From contig JAJTWR010000097.1 in NCBI GenBank assembly GCA_021613335.1, positions 33,501 to 97,500 on the forward strand: a DNA stretch of 64,000 nucleotides, read 5' to 3'. Each line of letters starts with the position of its first letter. Within the stretch, counting starts at the first letter, position 1. The position numbers and the translations under genes were made by a program. The notes beneath the pieces were generated by a model. The model saw only the letters and a program-made list of their open reading frames with translations, did no database searches and was not told the origin of the DNA. This DNA is from Whitmania pigra. Taxonomy: Eukaryota > Annelida > Clitellata > Hirudinida > Haemopidae. Shown here piece after piece: positions 24,101-37,230 of this stretch.

Positions 24101-25095
24101 CTTAATGATGTTTCAATCTATTTTAAGATGTTAGTTTGAAACATAAGCAAGGCCCACAACAATGGCAACATGGTATGCTCAAACAAATGGTAAGACCACA
24201 AGTAATCATGGAAAGAGGTTGTTTTTATTCAGTATTACTATTAACTTCACCGTAGTCAGACCAAGTTACACATTGGGCCAATAGCAAGCCATAACTTAAT
24301 GATGTTTCAATCTATTTTAAGATTGTTAGTTTGAAATATAAGCAAGGCCCACAACAATGGCAACATGGTATGCTCAAACAAATGGTAAGACCATCAGTAC
24401 TCATGGAAAGTGACTGTTTTTTTTTCAGTGTTACTATTAACTTTACCAGTTACACCGAGTAACATATTGGGCCAATAGCAAGCCACAATGGCAACATGGT
24501 GTGCTCAAACAAATGGTAAGACCACCAGTAATCATGAAATGTGGCTGTTTTTTTTCGGTGTTACTATTAACTTCACCGTAGTAACACCGAGTTACATATT
24601 GGGCCAATAGCAAGCCACAACTAAATGATGTTTCAATCTATTTTAAGGTGTTAGTTTGAAACATAAGCAAGGCCCACAACAATGGCAACATGGTATGCTC
24701 AAACAAATGGTAAGACCACCAGTACTCATGGAAAGAGGTTGTTTTTATTCAGTATTACTATTAACTTCACCGTAGTCAGACCGAGTAACATATTGGGCCA
24801 ATAGCAATTCACAATGGCAACATGGTGTGCTCAAACAAATGGTAAGACCACCAGTACTCATGGAAATAGGCTGTTTTTATTCAGTATTACTATTAACTTC
24901 ACCGTAGTCAGACCGAGTTACATATTGGGCCAATAGCAAGCCACAACTTAATGATGTTTCAATCTATTTTAAGATTGTTAGTTTGAAATATAATTTTAGG
25001 ATGTTAGATTGAAACACAAGCAAGGTCCAAAACAATGGCAACATGGTATGCTCAAACAAATTGTAAGACCATCAGTACTCATGGAAAGTGACTGT
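21186..25095. repeat. Satellite array, right block, with higher-order duplications
   Basis: Same unit family as 15420-17914, about 20 units including truncated ones. A block of roughly 735 bp (about 21250-21985) recurs at about 22868-23602 with an offset of 1,618 bp and very few differences. Another segment near 22574 recurs near 24260. Duplicated blocks inside the array indicate unequal exchange. The array ends after 25095 in unrelated sequence. Confidence 0.92.
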
Positions 25096-28057
25096 TTGAA
25101 ACAGAGTCTCTAAACAAGTGCCAGTAGGCGGTCACACTCGCTCGGCTAGCCTAACCCTTAGCTATAAAAATATTAAACTTAACCTTTCAGAAAAGGAAAT
25201 GTATTAGGCTACTGCAAAAAGTCTCCTAGAGAGAGGCGCAGCTAGAATATTTTGTGCCCGGGGACGAACTGTAAAAAATTCCCTACTGACCGGTTCATCA
25301 AAGAAACTCTAAATTGTTTTGAACGAACCTCTTAAATCTCAAGCAGACATTTCAAACAATCACTGATGATTACCATGTTACATTTTGGAATTAAATTTGG
25401 TTTAAACCTAAATTTTATGTTTTTAAGACTGACAAATGACTCAAAGAATTGCCGGAATATTGGCAAAGGACAAGAACGGAACTGCATTCACTTAGCTAGA
25501 AATACTCGAATTCAAGTTTAAACTAAAAACTCAAACTCTTTTACTAATATTTTGGAGCAAGAAAAATATGAAAATTAACTGAGGCAATGTGTAACACCAC
25601 ATTCATTCATGGCTTTTACATGGTCTACCTGCGGTTCATTTCAAAGAAATTTAAAACTGCCCAACTGTCAATTTTTTTCTAGAATGAATGTATTTGAATT
25701 TGCTTATATTGATTTCATGTTAAATTACAATTTCCTGCACAGATCAATTTTGAACTAATTGATAAAAAATGCTAAACTCAAAATGATTATAGGGTGTATA
25801 TGAGATTCAGATAATCAGATTGTTGTTTATTTGATTATAGTCCTTTGCATAACAGAGATGATTCGGAAAATTCAGATAATCAGAGGTTCGACAATTTATA
25901 AAAGAGCCAGTCGCTATCATGGAAACCTGTTTCCATGGGAACTTCTTGTCGAACAATTCTTTAATAGTTCAATCATACGACTGACCATTACCATGATACG
26001 TTTTGAACATTGAAATAAAAGTGGTTCGAAAGACATATTTTGACTTTTTTAAAGATTGTTAAGTATCTCAAAGAGTTGCGTAATTATGTGCAGTGGACAG
26101 GAAAAGAACTTCTTTCAAGGAGACACAAATATTCATTTGCAACTGATATCATTTTCGAGCATCAAAAAAGAATTACAGTTTAAGAAAAAATAAACTCAAA
26201 TCGAGATGAGAGTTTATATTACTAACATTTTGAAGCATTTAAAAAGAACTACAGGTTAAGAATAAGATGAAAATTTACCGAAACAATGAGCACTACCACT
26301 TTTATTCTTAGCTTTTACAGAGTCTACGTCCATTTCGTTATTTCAACTTTCAATTTTTTAGGTTGAACCTTTTTTGAATCTGCTTACATTGGGCTACAGA
26401 CATAATTATAATTTCCTGTATCGATCAAATTTTGAACCATTTCACTGAACATTAAAAATTATATTTAAAATGATATATCGGGTGTATTTTCATTCAGATT
26501 CCGAAACAGAAAAGTTCTGCAACTTTCAAAAGTTCGAGAGAGGAAACGTTAATTAAAATTACACGAAGAAGCGAAATGATTGCCAACAGTTCGAATAATT
26601 AAATATCCTCCATCTTGAAAAAACTGTGGTCATTCATATAGGAAGATAGATCTTACAAACAACAATATCAACGCTAATATAAATGAATAATAGGATAAAT
26701 GCAACAAAGATGTCTCCACTAAAGCGAATCTTTCATACCTGTATAAATTCTCCAACTACGCCCCGTCAAAATGTCTTCGAGATGAATCTACCGCTACCAA
26801 CTCGCCAAAAGCCCGCTCAAACGCATATTATAAAATGCGACCTAATTAACTTACTAGGGATAGGCCGCCATAAATACTAATATCAGCCTCGACAACGCTC
26901 ATTGGCCAACAATTAGTGTAAATTACAAGGATGGCTGTGGAAATTATTTTATTTAACTATGCTCATACAATACTCTTTCAATGCCTAAAAATTGAAAAAT
27001 ATTGCATTGTCATCGAGAATATACATTTAAGGAAAGTTTCAAAAATCGACATCAATAATGTCACCCGGTGAGTGACATACGCTTGGTATGACCCCTTAAG
27101 ACTCACTATAAACCATAAGTTAGTTGAGAGTGGCCTACAAAGTTGATGAAAAAAGGTTGTCGGTGGAGGCTCATAAAGATCATAATTTTGTTGTCACTCT
27201 CCGCATCATCCTAGCGATGTCACTGATTAGCAGAAAGCGTTTTTTACGGGTCGTAGTTTTGTTTTCGTGTAGGAAATATCTTAATTTAATTTAAGACTAG
27301 ATTAGATTGTTTAATAAATTATTTGTAGTTTCTTAATTTCCACCTCGGAGGAGTTTCCCCAGTCTTCAAACGTTTCGGACCTTTGAATTTCCTGACGTTT
27401 TCGGGGGGAGTGCATACGGCGATCAGGCTGTCCATGTCGGTTTTTTTTATCTCTCGGAACTCAAAACTCACCGCCGGCTATGAGAGGCACTCGTTGGACT
27501 TCTTATGCCGGTCACTGCTCTTCTGGACTGGAACGTCAATGGCTTTGCATGATACTTGCTTTGCACCGGCGAACTTCGACTATGCGAAGCTCTCTTAGGC
27601 ACGAACCCAAATCTCTCGCAAGCATTTGCTTTAGATGAAGTCACTGAAGGATTTCACTGAGCATCCTTCAGGCTTTTCTTGAGTCCTTGCTTGAGTTCCT
27701 CATCCAGTCCTGACCCGCCGTTTGCCTATACTAGCTTTTGAACTTGCCGAGAAACTCGGACACACACGGAGCTATGGCGTGATTCCGGTCCGGTGTTTCC
27801 ATGCGTACATCTTCTAATTGGCAGGTCCGGGGGCATTATTCAGAATCGGAAGCCCGTTGGCAGGTTGGAGTTTTTTGCAGCAGTGATCGTTCTCATCAAT
27901 TATTCATGAGATGATTATCCAGCTCAAGAGGCGTGGTCTTGCCTATAATGAAATAGATAATAACTTTTAGAAAACAACCAAATATTATTCTATTTGGAAA
28001 ATTAAAATATATTGGACGGGAAACATACAGCCCTCGACGGGATTTTGACTGGCTCGC
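25096..28057. other. Region without a recognisable gene
   Basis: 25.1-27.3 kb is ordinary AT-rich sequence with only short open frames. 27.34-27.87 kb is clearly richer in GC (for example CGCCGGCTATGAGAGGC near 27470) and could be an old mobile-element fragment, but no protein motif could be read on either strand. Confidence 0.4.
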
Positions 28058-28266
28058 AGATTGTTTATGGTCGTACATGGTAATGTGGCCCGCGTCCTGA
28101 GAAAGATGGCCATGAAACTACTTGTTCTGTTCGAGTCTACATACATTTGCGAACAAACATTTCAGACCATGAACATTAACAAGACAAAGCTGCGCTCCAA
28201 TCTAACTGATGTTCACGTGCAGTCTTTACTCAGAACTTTTACGTCCGACATGCAAACAACTTGTTG
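28058..28266 (+). pseudogene. hAT-family transposase C-terminal fragment
   Basis: The frame reads ESTYICEQTFQTMNINKTK and then RSNLTDVHVQSLLRTFTSD. This is the conserved dimerisation tail of hAT transposases and of the hAT-derived ZBED5/GTF2IRD2-type proteins. Only about 65 residues remain, with no start, no BED finger and no catalytic core nearby. It is a relic. Confidence 0.75.
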
Positions 28267-29008
28267 ACAACTTTGATCGACCACAGATGTCTCATTGACT
28301 TCAGCAGCTATTGGAGTACATTACGTTAAATTCATTAAATACTGTTTTTGTTCTCTATGCTTTAAAGTTTACGAGCTTAAGGTTTACATTAAATACGATT
28401 TATTCCTTGCTTAGGTGGATAAATACGCGATTAAGGTATTGATTTAGTAATTCGGTCCGACTAGGTCATCATTTTCCCATATCCGGCCCGTCGACGGGAG
28501 AAGTTTCCCTGCTCTATAGTATAGTGATTATACCAAACAAACGACGCAAACGCGATGTTCTACAGACAACATAACTCAAAACACCGATTCCTCAGCGTTT
28601 CCTGATTGGCTGGATCACTGATTGAGTCTTTTGACCTAGATGAATAATTGATTACGGCTGCAAACAACTCCAGTCCCTTTTGAAGCAAAGTCGGTAATCA
28701 TTGATATTATCTATAGTCTTATGCATTGCTGGGAATAAAATAATTTTGCTAAATGCATTTATTTAATTTTATTTTATTAATTATAATGATAACAAATTAT
28801 ATTTTAGAATTTATGTAAATATTTTTTTCCAATCACTTGATTAACTTTTATGCAATCAGGTCGTATGATTATGTTGTTTCTGTTCTAGTCGGAATTATCA
28901 TCGTTGTTCCTAGGACTGATAGTTTTAATGTTCTTTGCCAGTCCATCTATTTATAAGTTTGCATAGAAACTTTTAGTCTCATAATTTTTGTAAATTGCAC
29001 AAATTTAC
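28267..29008. other. Intergenic region upstream of VPS33A
   Basis: About 740 bp that should contain the VPS33A promoter. No clear TATA box is placed at a useful distance. A GC-rich patch (CCGGCCCGTCGACGGG) lies near 28484. Nothing else is recognised. Confidence 0.4.
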
Positions 29009-32000
29009 ATGATGTCCGATGGTAAAATCAATACCTCACTTATCACAAATGCATACAGAGATGAGTTCTTGGATTATTTAACTTCGATGCAGGGTGATAA
29101 GGTTCGAACATTTTGTTATTTAACTACTCTTGTGGGGTACAATTAAAATATTTGGACATGATTTGTAAATGTATGCCGTATAAGTATAAGTATGTTGATT
29201 TGTAATGATTATAATAAGGATGATGATGATGATGATAACGATGATTGTGGATGATGATTATGATGATGATGATTGTTCCAAAAATGACCTAAGTTGGGAA
29301 TGTCAATCATTCAAGATGATAATTGACAGTTTAATTACATAAGGTTACTAAGTAAAATGGTTGTGACACAATTTTAGATTTGCTAACCTTTGTTGTGAAT
29401 GTTATTAATGGCAGCTTCTGCAATTTTATTGTGATGCTAATGCTAAGAACAATTCTTTCACGAAGCATGATTGATTGTTTTTACATTTTTTGATTGATTT
29501 GTGACAGATGGTTTGTATTGGTTCTTTATTTTTGGTAATGAAACATATTATAATTGTTTTAAAAATTTGTGATCTGAAATTAATCATGTAATTTGTTTGC
29601 AGACCATTGTTTGGGATGAACCGTTAACTCAGTCTTTTAACATGTTCACCAATACTTCATCCATTAAGGTGAGGCTTTCACCATCAAACTACAACATATA
29701 TCAACAGCATCAGTCATAACATTGTAATAACATGATAATTTCTAAATATATTAGTAATTTTATAAATGGCATCAGCAATTTCATGGTAATAACAATTGTG
29801 CTGACGAATTGAATTCAATCTAAGCCCTGTTTATTAACTGGAAGAAGAACACACAATTGCCAAGTCACACCATAGACACTACAATTCCTCCTTTCTCAAA
29901 CTGTTTTTCACCTAAAATTTTTATCAACCACACATCAATCATCAATTGTTCACAACCCAATATTGTCTTTAAATTAACTGATTACACATAACTTGCATCA
30001 GTTCTAAAAATAATGTTACAACAGTCCTTAGTCGCTGTTTTGCCTTCACAATTCCTTGTTGACCTTCATGTGCTAAATTGACAACTTGATCTTGCAGGGA
30101 GTCATGTATCACAATTCAGCAACCTCTTACGATCAATTTTCCAATTGCACATAATTTGAATTCTTTCGGACATTTATCCCAATTTCCAGTTAACAAACAT
30201 CTTTGAATAACTTTGAGCTTCTCATCTTTGTCAGATTCTCTTTCAATTTCTTGTGTCATCAGTGCCTTCAGTGTAGCTGACATATATTTAAATAAAGGAA
30301 TTACCTTAACACATTTGTTTAATGATTTCCAAACAGCTAGTGGTAGAGCTAGCTGAGGTTGCTGAAGGAAAGATAGAAATGAATTCCAGCAGTATGTAGC
30401 AATAACGCTTTTTTCTGGTCATTATTCTGTACACCTTTAACATCAATGTAAAACTCGAATGCTTTTTTCCAACATGGAGCAATACTCGTCAAATCGCCAG
30501 ATCAGTCAAAACCGGGTAGAGGCATTAAGTTTACATCAATCGACGCCATAACTTTTTAAATGAATGTTTATTTATTTAAAAGTAGTTTAATAATCTATTT
30601 AAACCTAGTTATCTATCAAATTAAATCTCGTTTATCGAACTTATTGGCTTCATCCTCGTCGCCATTGTGCCAATGAAATTGAATTCAATCCGAGCCCCGT
30701 TTATTAACTGGAAGAAAAACAACATACAATTGCCAAGTCACACCATAGACACGACAACAATGAAATATGTTGAATATAATCAGTTGAAAATGTCAACAGA
30801 GCACAGGTGTGGAGAGCATGGTATACCTGAACAAAGAGTGGTCATCTTGCAAGACCTTGAATTTAATCTTCATAGTCAGACCTCAGCTGCTGCTAATGGA
30901 GAAGGTGGCTTCACTTATCCTGAGAGTCAAAAAGTTAAATTAATTTTATGATCTATTGGCATAAAATAATCACCAATTTTTATTTAACCAATCTACAATA
31001 ATAATAAATAAGTTTTGTTAATTTTGTTTATTAGTACATGTTTAATAATGAAAATTGTCCTAGTCTGTAGGACTATTTAACTAACATCAACATGAACTCA
31101 TTTAACATGGTCTTTTTTTTATTCAAATGTAATTAGTAAAACATTAGTTGAAATTAATAATTTATTGCGGAAAAAATCACAAATAAACAATCGAGACATC
31201 ATTTTTTTGTAATTTCAGGGAGGAGAAACCATTTGAAGTGGAAAAAAAGAAATTTCACGTCTTATTCGTCCCAAGGAGGAGTCTCACGTGTGAGAAGAAG
31301 TTAAAGGTCATCATCATTTTTATCCACGACATCACCACCAATTAATTATAATTACCATCATTACTATAATATTTATTATCTTCATTACTATCGTGGTACC
31401 TATATTACTACAACTATGTAATTTTTATTCATGAGGTCATCACCAATGAACATGCCATCATTTTCAGGATCTCGAGGTCCTGGCACACATCAAATCCATT
31501 GAGGAATTGCCACTTGACCTCTTCCCTCTTGATAATGATCTCCTTACAATGGATCTGGAGAACTCATTCAAGGTATAACGTTTATTGACAGTGATGAATT
31601 TGCAATAGTATTATTTTATTAATTAACCAAATTTTGACATTAATTTTAATTAACTAGTCTGTAAATGATTGTAGGAGTGCTTCCTGGACAATACTCCTTC
31701 ATGCTTATTCAACATTGCCAAGTCTTTAATCTTCCTGCAGTCCCTTTATGGTATCATACCCAATGTTGTTGGAAAGGGAGATATGGCTAATGTGAGGAAA
31801 ATGTTGCCGTCAATGTCAAATAATTAAATGGTTTTAATTGAATCCTTGATTAATATGAATTAGCAAGTGCAATGAGACTTTTGTTTGACAAATTTAGATA
31901 TGCGAACAGTGTTATACAATCGATTGTAGATTTTATTTTGCATACATACATTTATATATATTTCCATTTTTGCTCTGCTTGAGCATTCCATAAATTAAGC

Positions 32001-34608
32001 TGCATTTTTTACATGGGGAAGTGCTGTTTATTTAAAAAGTAGATATTTAACCAATAAGGTAATACATCAGGCACAACATGCAAGTTGAGTATTATCAAAC
32101 CTCCAAATGATTATCCAGAGAGTCATTGACATCATGCTAAGGATGAAGAAGGAGATGGAACCCCAGGAGCCGAACGTACCTCCCCGGATTGATAACCTTC
32201 TCATTCTGGACAGAATGGTCGACCCGGTCACTCCACTGATGACGCAACTCACCTACGAGGGACTCATTGATGAATTGTTTGGCATCTCCAAGGGTAGGAT
32301 TGCAATGTGGTTTCACATTATTTAGCCAAAGTGATAGTCTATTATTTTTATTACTTTTAACAATCCTATGTTACTGGTGTGGTATACTGCTAATTCATCA
32401 TTAACTTTATAAACTGTCACAACTCCTAACTCAAACATCTTCTATTGCCACAACAAAAGGTTCGGTTACTCTTCCTGCAAGCAAGTTTTCTTCCGAGCAG
32501 CAAACTTCAGAAAGCAGTACAAACCCATTCGAATCATCATCTTCGGAGATGAAAAAGATTCCACTGAATTCTTCAGAACAGCTCTTTGCTGATTTGAGGG
32601 ATAGAAACTTCAATGCAGTTGGGTCGTTCCTTTCACAGAGGATCAAACTTCTTAGAGTCGAGACCGACGTAATATGGATTCATTGATGTTTTTCTTCGGC
32701 CATTTACTTTATTGTGTCAAGTTGTTGTTTATTAATGGATGATTGCTTCTTGTGCCATTACAGAAATTATTCCCATAGAGGATGTTCCTTTATTATAACA
32801 AAAAAAAAATTGCTGTTTCTTTCAAGGAAAGGCATGCAGCTAAGTCAGTGGGAGAGATCAAAAATTTTGTCACAAAACTTCCTCACATCCAAGCTGCCTC
32901 TGCTGCCCTCAGCATACGTCGGTATTTGTTAATCTCGTCGAAGTAGTTAGCGATTAATAATTTATAAAAAAGAAGTTGCCGTTATTTAATAACTACTGGC
33001 TATAATTAATGGAAACAGATACGACAGTTGCACAGATGATTAAGGACGTCGTGTCAGAGGACGATTTTAGAGATTGGATCATCGAGCAGCACGGTGGGTT
33101 AATAACTTGTTACGGTTTGATGCAACCATTTGAATTTATTTTATTTTTTATAGAATATCTGGAAGGTAAGGATATTGACAAGAGCAGGAGTCTCATTGAA
33201 GATGCAATCTTGAACAACGAGCCTTTCTTGAAGGTGATTTTTTGTAATATTACCAGTTGCTATATATAAAAATAATAATATATTTCATTTATTGTCAATG
33301 ATATTGTCACTGATGAAAATATTAATTAAGTTAAGGATAACTATGTGTCATGTGGTCATTGTTAATCATTGTCATAGTTATTAAATGTTTCTCATCACAA
33401 TCAGGTCATGAGAATGATATGCCTACAATGCATCTGCAATGATGGCTTTAAACCAAAGCTGATGGAATTTTACTTAAAAGAACTCCTACAGGTGAAGTAT
33501 TGTGATTACAACACGTTGGCATCAATGGCTAATCATTATCTTCATCATTCCAGAATTATGGCTATCACCACATTGTCACCTTGAGCAACCTTGAAAAGGT
33601 GGGACTTCTGAAGACTCAGGATCAAACAAAGACCTTTGCCACAATTGCAAAGGCCTTCAAATTGCTTGTTAGGGGAACCAATGAGTTGGTGAGTCCATCC
33701 TGCTTTTTGGATTAATTAATTAATTAATTGGATTAGTGCATTATTAATTGTTCTTGATAACACCTGCCATTACTATAACGAGTTGGTTACCTTAAGCACC
33801 TGCTAATTTCGTCTCACATGCACTCTCTGCTTGAATCAGAGGCCAGAAGACATTTCCTATGTGTTCAGTATTTACGCTCCTCTGAGTGTCAGGCTCGCTC
33901 AGCTCTACAACAAGCTCAACTGGAGATCAATCACTGACTCCGTCAATGACATTCTGCCTGGAAAAATGAGAACTGAGACCCAGTCTGTACCAGCTTGGCT
34001 TCAGAAAAGAGGTTATGATTATAGTTTGTCTAATCTGATGAAATGAATGTGATGGAAGCATTATCATGACCATCTTCAGATGAATCTGAGGATCAAGGAA
34101 GACCGGCAGTCAGGGTCAGAAGGTCACTCTCGTCTTCTTCGTCGGTGGAGTAACGTTTGCAGAAGTTTCGGCATTCAGGTTCCTCTCGCACCTTGACGAC
34201 GGTATGTGAAGGCTGTGAACATTGTGAATCGTACTAGATTTTATAGTATTTGTTCATTTTAATAACAATTTGTTTATTATTACTTGTAGCTAAAACCTTC
34301 ACTTTTATAATAATTGATGAATATCCACGAACCAGTTTTGATGAATAATTACTGTTTAGTAGCTGATATACTCCCCTTACCTTAAAACTTATGATTCTGA
34401 GGTAGTATATAAATATTAGGCGTAATTATAATAAATCTCTTAATTATTGATTTGTTACCAGCACTCAAAATTCAAAACTGCTTCTTTAATATTTTCAGGT
34501 ACCACTTCTTACATCGTTGCCACAACCAATATGATCAACGGCAACACGTGGCTTGAGTCACTTTCAGAGAACCTAAAGAAAGAATCTCTGAATCCATTTT
34601 GCAACTGA
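29009..34608 (+). CDS. VPS33A: VPS33A, Sec1/Munc18-family subunit of the HOPS/CORVET tethering complexes
   Basis: Exons: 29009-29101, 29603-29668, 31219-31306 (or from 31223), 31468-31572, 31675-31791, 32119-32293, 32460-32668, 32827-32917, 33019-33093, 33154-33233, 33405-33491, 33554-33688, 33840-34011, 34091-34201, 34499-34608. They give about 569 residues against about 596 in human VPS33A. VPS33A templates SNARE assembly during endosome-lysosome and vacuole fusion. Diagnostic stretches are [73 protein letters not shown] and [11 protein letters not shown]. They fit VPS33A rather than VPS33B. About 43 residues expected between exons 2 and 3 are missing; an LTR-element remnant occupies that intron, and the first acceptor of exon 3 does not match the phase of exon 2. 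The gene may be damaged or may use the 31223 acceptor. Confidence 0.9.
29808..30960 (-). mobile_element. LTR retrotransposon remnant with a Gag fragment, in VPS33A intron 2
   Basis: Two copies of a terminal sequence (about 29810-29900 and 30672-30770) share TTGAATTCAATC, CCGTTTATTAACTGGAAGAA-like and CAATTGCCAAGTCACACC segments. On the minus strand the right copy ends next to ATGGCGACGAGGATG, a primer-binding-site-like motif. Below it the minus strand encodes a gypsy Gag start: [15 protein letters not shown], then one stop, then KKAFEFY and [12 protein letters not shown]. The reading frame then decays. Only LTR parts and a few hundred bases of gag are left. The rest of the right-hand LTR (to about 30960) is less sure. 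Confidence 0.7.
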
Positions 34609-35738
34609 AACACAACTTTGTTATTCCCAAAAATGTTGTCTTTAGTAAGCATAATGCTCAATATTCCAGATCTGATGATTTGCTTAAACAAGCTTGTGGC
34701 AAATGTTATGCTACATTCCTAACTCGACTGTGTCTATCACAGTTGAGGTCAGGAAGGTTTATTAACTTAAATTCTTTTTTGACACGCTGGGACAAACTTC
34801 ATTAATGAAAGCAAATCCCATCTGCCATGCTTAAAGTGGAAATGATTTGTATGGTCGTGAAATTTGAGATGATGAATGATGAGCTGGGAATGAATGTTTC
34901 TAGGTTGTTGGACAAACAGTTAACTATTCAATCTACTTATATCAAACAGCATGAGGCAACAATGATGGATTTAGCAATTTTTAGATGTGAAATGTTTTGA
35001 AATGCATGCCAATAGCGATTTTTTTGCTACTATTTTGGATCATTAGATTGTTTGTCTATGATTGCATGTACAGTGCTAGAATTTGTGTTGAGACATAAAA
35101 ACATTTTATGGATAACTTCCTTACAAATTAACATATCTTGCTGACATTTGCAGCAATAATACACAATTTGTAAACATCGTGTAAAATATCCTTTCATGTG
35201 GGTTCATGCATACCATGCAAATGATTTGTGACCTGGAATTAGTTCTTAAGACAGTTTGCGGTTTAGGCTTGCTTCATTAATTTTTAGGTATTATTGGAAA
35301 GATAAAACATCAAGCAGGGAAGCAGCAACGTCTCCCCTTGATTTAGAATAGACGCATCATCTCATATTTTAGGGGGTTTGCTACATAAAGGAGTGTGAAA
35401 TTCAAAACTTCCTTTTACATTCATTTCATCATGGGGAATAAAGCAGGTTTGACAGAAGGAGAAAGAGAATAAGTTAGGGCCTCCAGGAAGGCAGACTTAA
35501 CATTTGGAGTAACAGTTGGGTTGATATTTTAACAATTCTAGGATTAGGGCTAAATTTTTCTAATTAATTAAATTAAATGTGTATTGCAACAACAATCATT
35601 AATTATTAAACGATAATATCTCCAAAACGATTGTCACCTATTTCAGATCTCAACCAATCACAGTGAGTGCTTACAAATATTAATCATCCAAGGCTGTTGC
35701 TGGTAAAGCTTTGGAAATAAGCCATTACCACACGGGAC
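34609..35738. other. VPS33A 3' region and intergenic space
   Basis: About 1.1 kb of AT-rich sequence after the VPS33A stop codon. The first part is probably 3' untranslated region. No other gene, repeat or RNA is recognised before the zinc-knuckle tandem array. Confidence 0.5.
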
Positions 35739-35911
35739 TTTATATCAATGTTTATTTTTTTGAAAATATCAGCATGATCAGCATGATCAAAAAGAATAAA
35801 ATTCACTACAAAATGCTTATAAAATTTACATCGCCTTTTCAATTCACCTTTTCCAGCTAGGTGGTAATTAAGAACAGCCACCAATACACTCAACCAACCT
35901 TCGACTCATAT

Positions 35912-36463
35912 TCATGGACATCTTCTTTGCTTGACGGGCCTCTTCATGTCGGTGAAAATGCAGTTTCGTTCGTCATGACCCTGCCAGTTACAACGAGAAC
36001 AAATGGGACTCGGTTTGTCGGACGCAATTTTACCTTCTCTCTCAGGACACTGCAAAGGGTTGTGCCCGAGATTTCCGCAAACGAGGCACATTGGTTTAGG
36101 AAGATAATCCTCTGTGTCTACTAAACGATTGGGACAGAATTGTGTCTTATGTCCAGCATTGCCGCATTCCATGCAAAGAACCATTGATTTCGGATTGAAC
36201 CTTACTCCCTTCCAGGGTAGGTATGGGCAGTCCTTTTTCAAATGGCCGTATTCGTAGCAGTCCTTGCACCTCCAGATATTGCCCTGTCTAATGTTTGGAC
36301 AGTCAGGGCCGTAGTGACCCATTTCGAGGCATTTGTAGCAGCTTATCAAGAAGGACCTTCTGCCTCTCTGGTCGTTTTGTGGATGTTGTTCTCTGGAAGG
36401 CGTTTTGATGGAGATCCTTGAAGAGCGTTCGTAGGCTGGAGTGCCATAGGTTTTGTAAGACAT
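35912..36463 (-). CDS. Five-CCHC zinc-knuckle protein, copy 1 (183 aa)
   Basis: Zinc knuckles of the form CX2CX4HX4C lie at residues 42-55, 66-79, 97-110, 126-139 and 155-168. Such knuckles bind single-stranded RNA or DNA. Five in a row, with conserved inter-knuckle residues, recalls Air1/Air2 and ZCCHC7 of the nuclear RNA-surveillance TRAMP complex, or CNBP-type proteins; which is undecided. The N-terminal 40 residues are basic and Ser/Arg-rich. I chose the ATG at 36463 (AAAATGTC context, product starting MSYKTYG); the frame is open further upstream but has no ATG there. This copy reads SREQHPQND before the first knuckle. Confidence 0.85.
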   Translation of the reverse strand: MSYKTYGTPAYERSSRISIKTPSREQHPQNDQRGRRSFLISCYKCLEMGHYGPDCPNIRQGNIWRCKDCYEYGHLKKDCPYLPWKGVRFNPKSMVLCMECGNAGHKTQFCPNRLVDTEDYLPKPMCLVCGNLGHNPLQCPEREGKIASDKPSPICSRCNWQGHDERNCIFTDMKRPVKQRRCP

Positions 36464-37230
36464 TTTGATTCTACTTTGTTTTGAATTCAATTTAGATTGG
36501 AGTACTTTACAACAGAGTCCTTTGGACAACTTATCGCAGAGTGTTCAATTTTTGATATAATTGGTGCCGCCACCGAGTCGAGGTAGCAAAAAAAGATTCT
36601 GAATATAATTATTTCCGAAAAAAAAAACTAATTTTTTATTTTTTTACATTTTTTGAAAAAGGCATTTCAGTACCTTCGGAATAAATTGTTAATTATTTTA
36701 ATTTGATTGATAATAATTACTCTGTATTTCATATATCATTATAGTGTAATGTTTATTACGTATTTGTAAAGTAACTTCTTAGGGTAATTATTTCGGGCTT
36801 ATAAAAGATTTAATGTTAAGTGTACATATGCTTTTATTGTCTTAATTCATTAGGAAATAGTATTAAAATATCGATCTGTAGCGTTGGTCGTAAATTGTGT
36901 ATTATGGACACCATAATGTCATCAACAATGCCCAATCGGTTTATTTATTTGCGACTTTTGTGCTACGATAATTGTATCAGAGTTTTATTTGAAAACATCA
37001 CCGTTCTACTTAGAAATGTAAATTTAAATCTGAGCAAAAATTGAACCAATTTCATGTTTTATATCAATGTTTATTTTTTTGAAAATATCAGCATGATCAG
37101 CATGATCAAAAAGAATAAAAATCACTACAAAATGCTTATAAAATTTACATCGCCTTTTCAATTCACCTTTTCCAGCTAGGTGGTAATTAAGAACAGCCAC
37201 CAATACACTCAACCAACCTTCGACTCATAT

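Noticed and set aside
15420..25095. CRISPR-like array
   Set aside because: Units are 190-200 bp and similar throughout, without short repeats separated by unique spacers; the genome is eukaryotic.
27340..27870. GC-richer stretch taken as a possible gene
   Set aside because: No motif, splice-consistent model or family resemblance could be found on either strand.
36464..36529. 22-residue N-terminal extension of the zinc-knuckle protein
   Set aside because: The upstream codon is TTG, not ATG; the ATG at 36463 has good context and is the likely start in all three copies.
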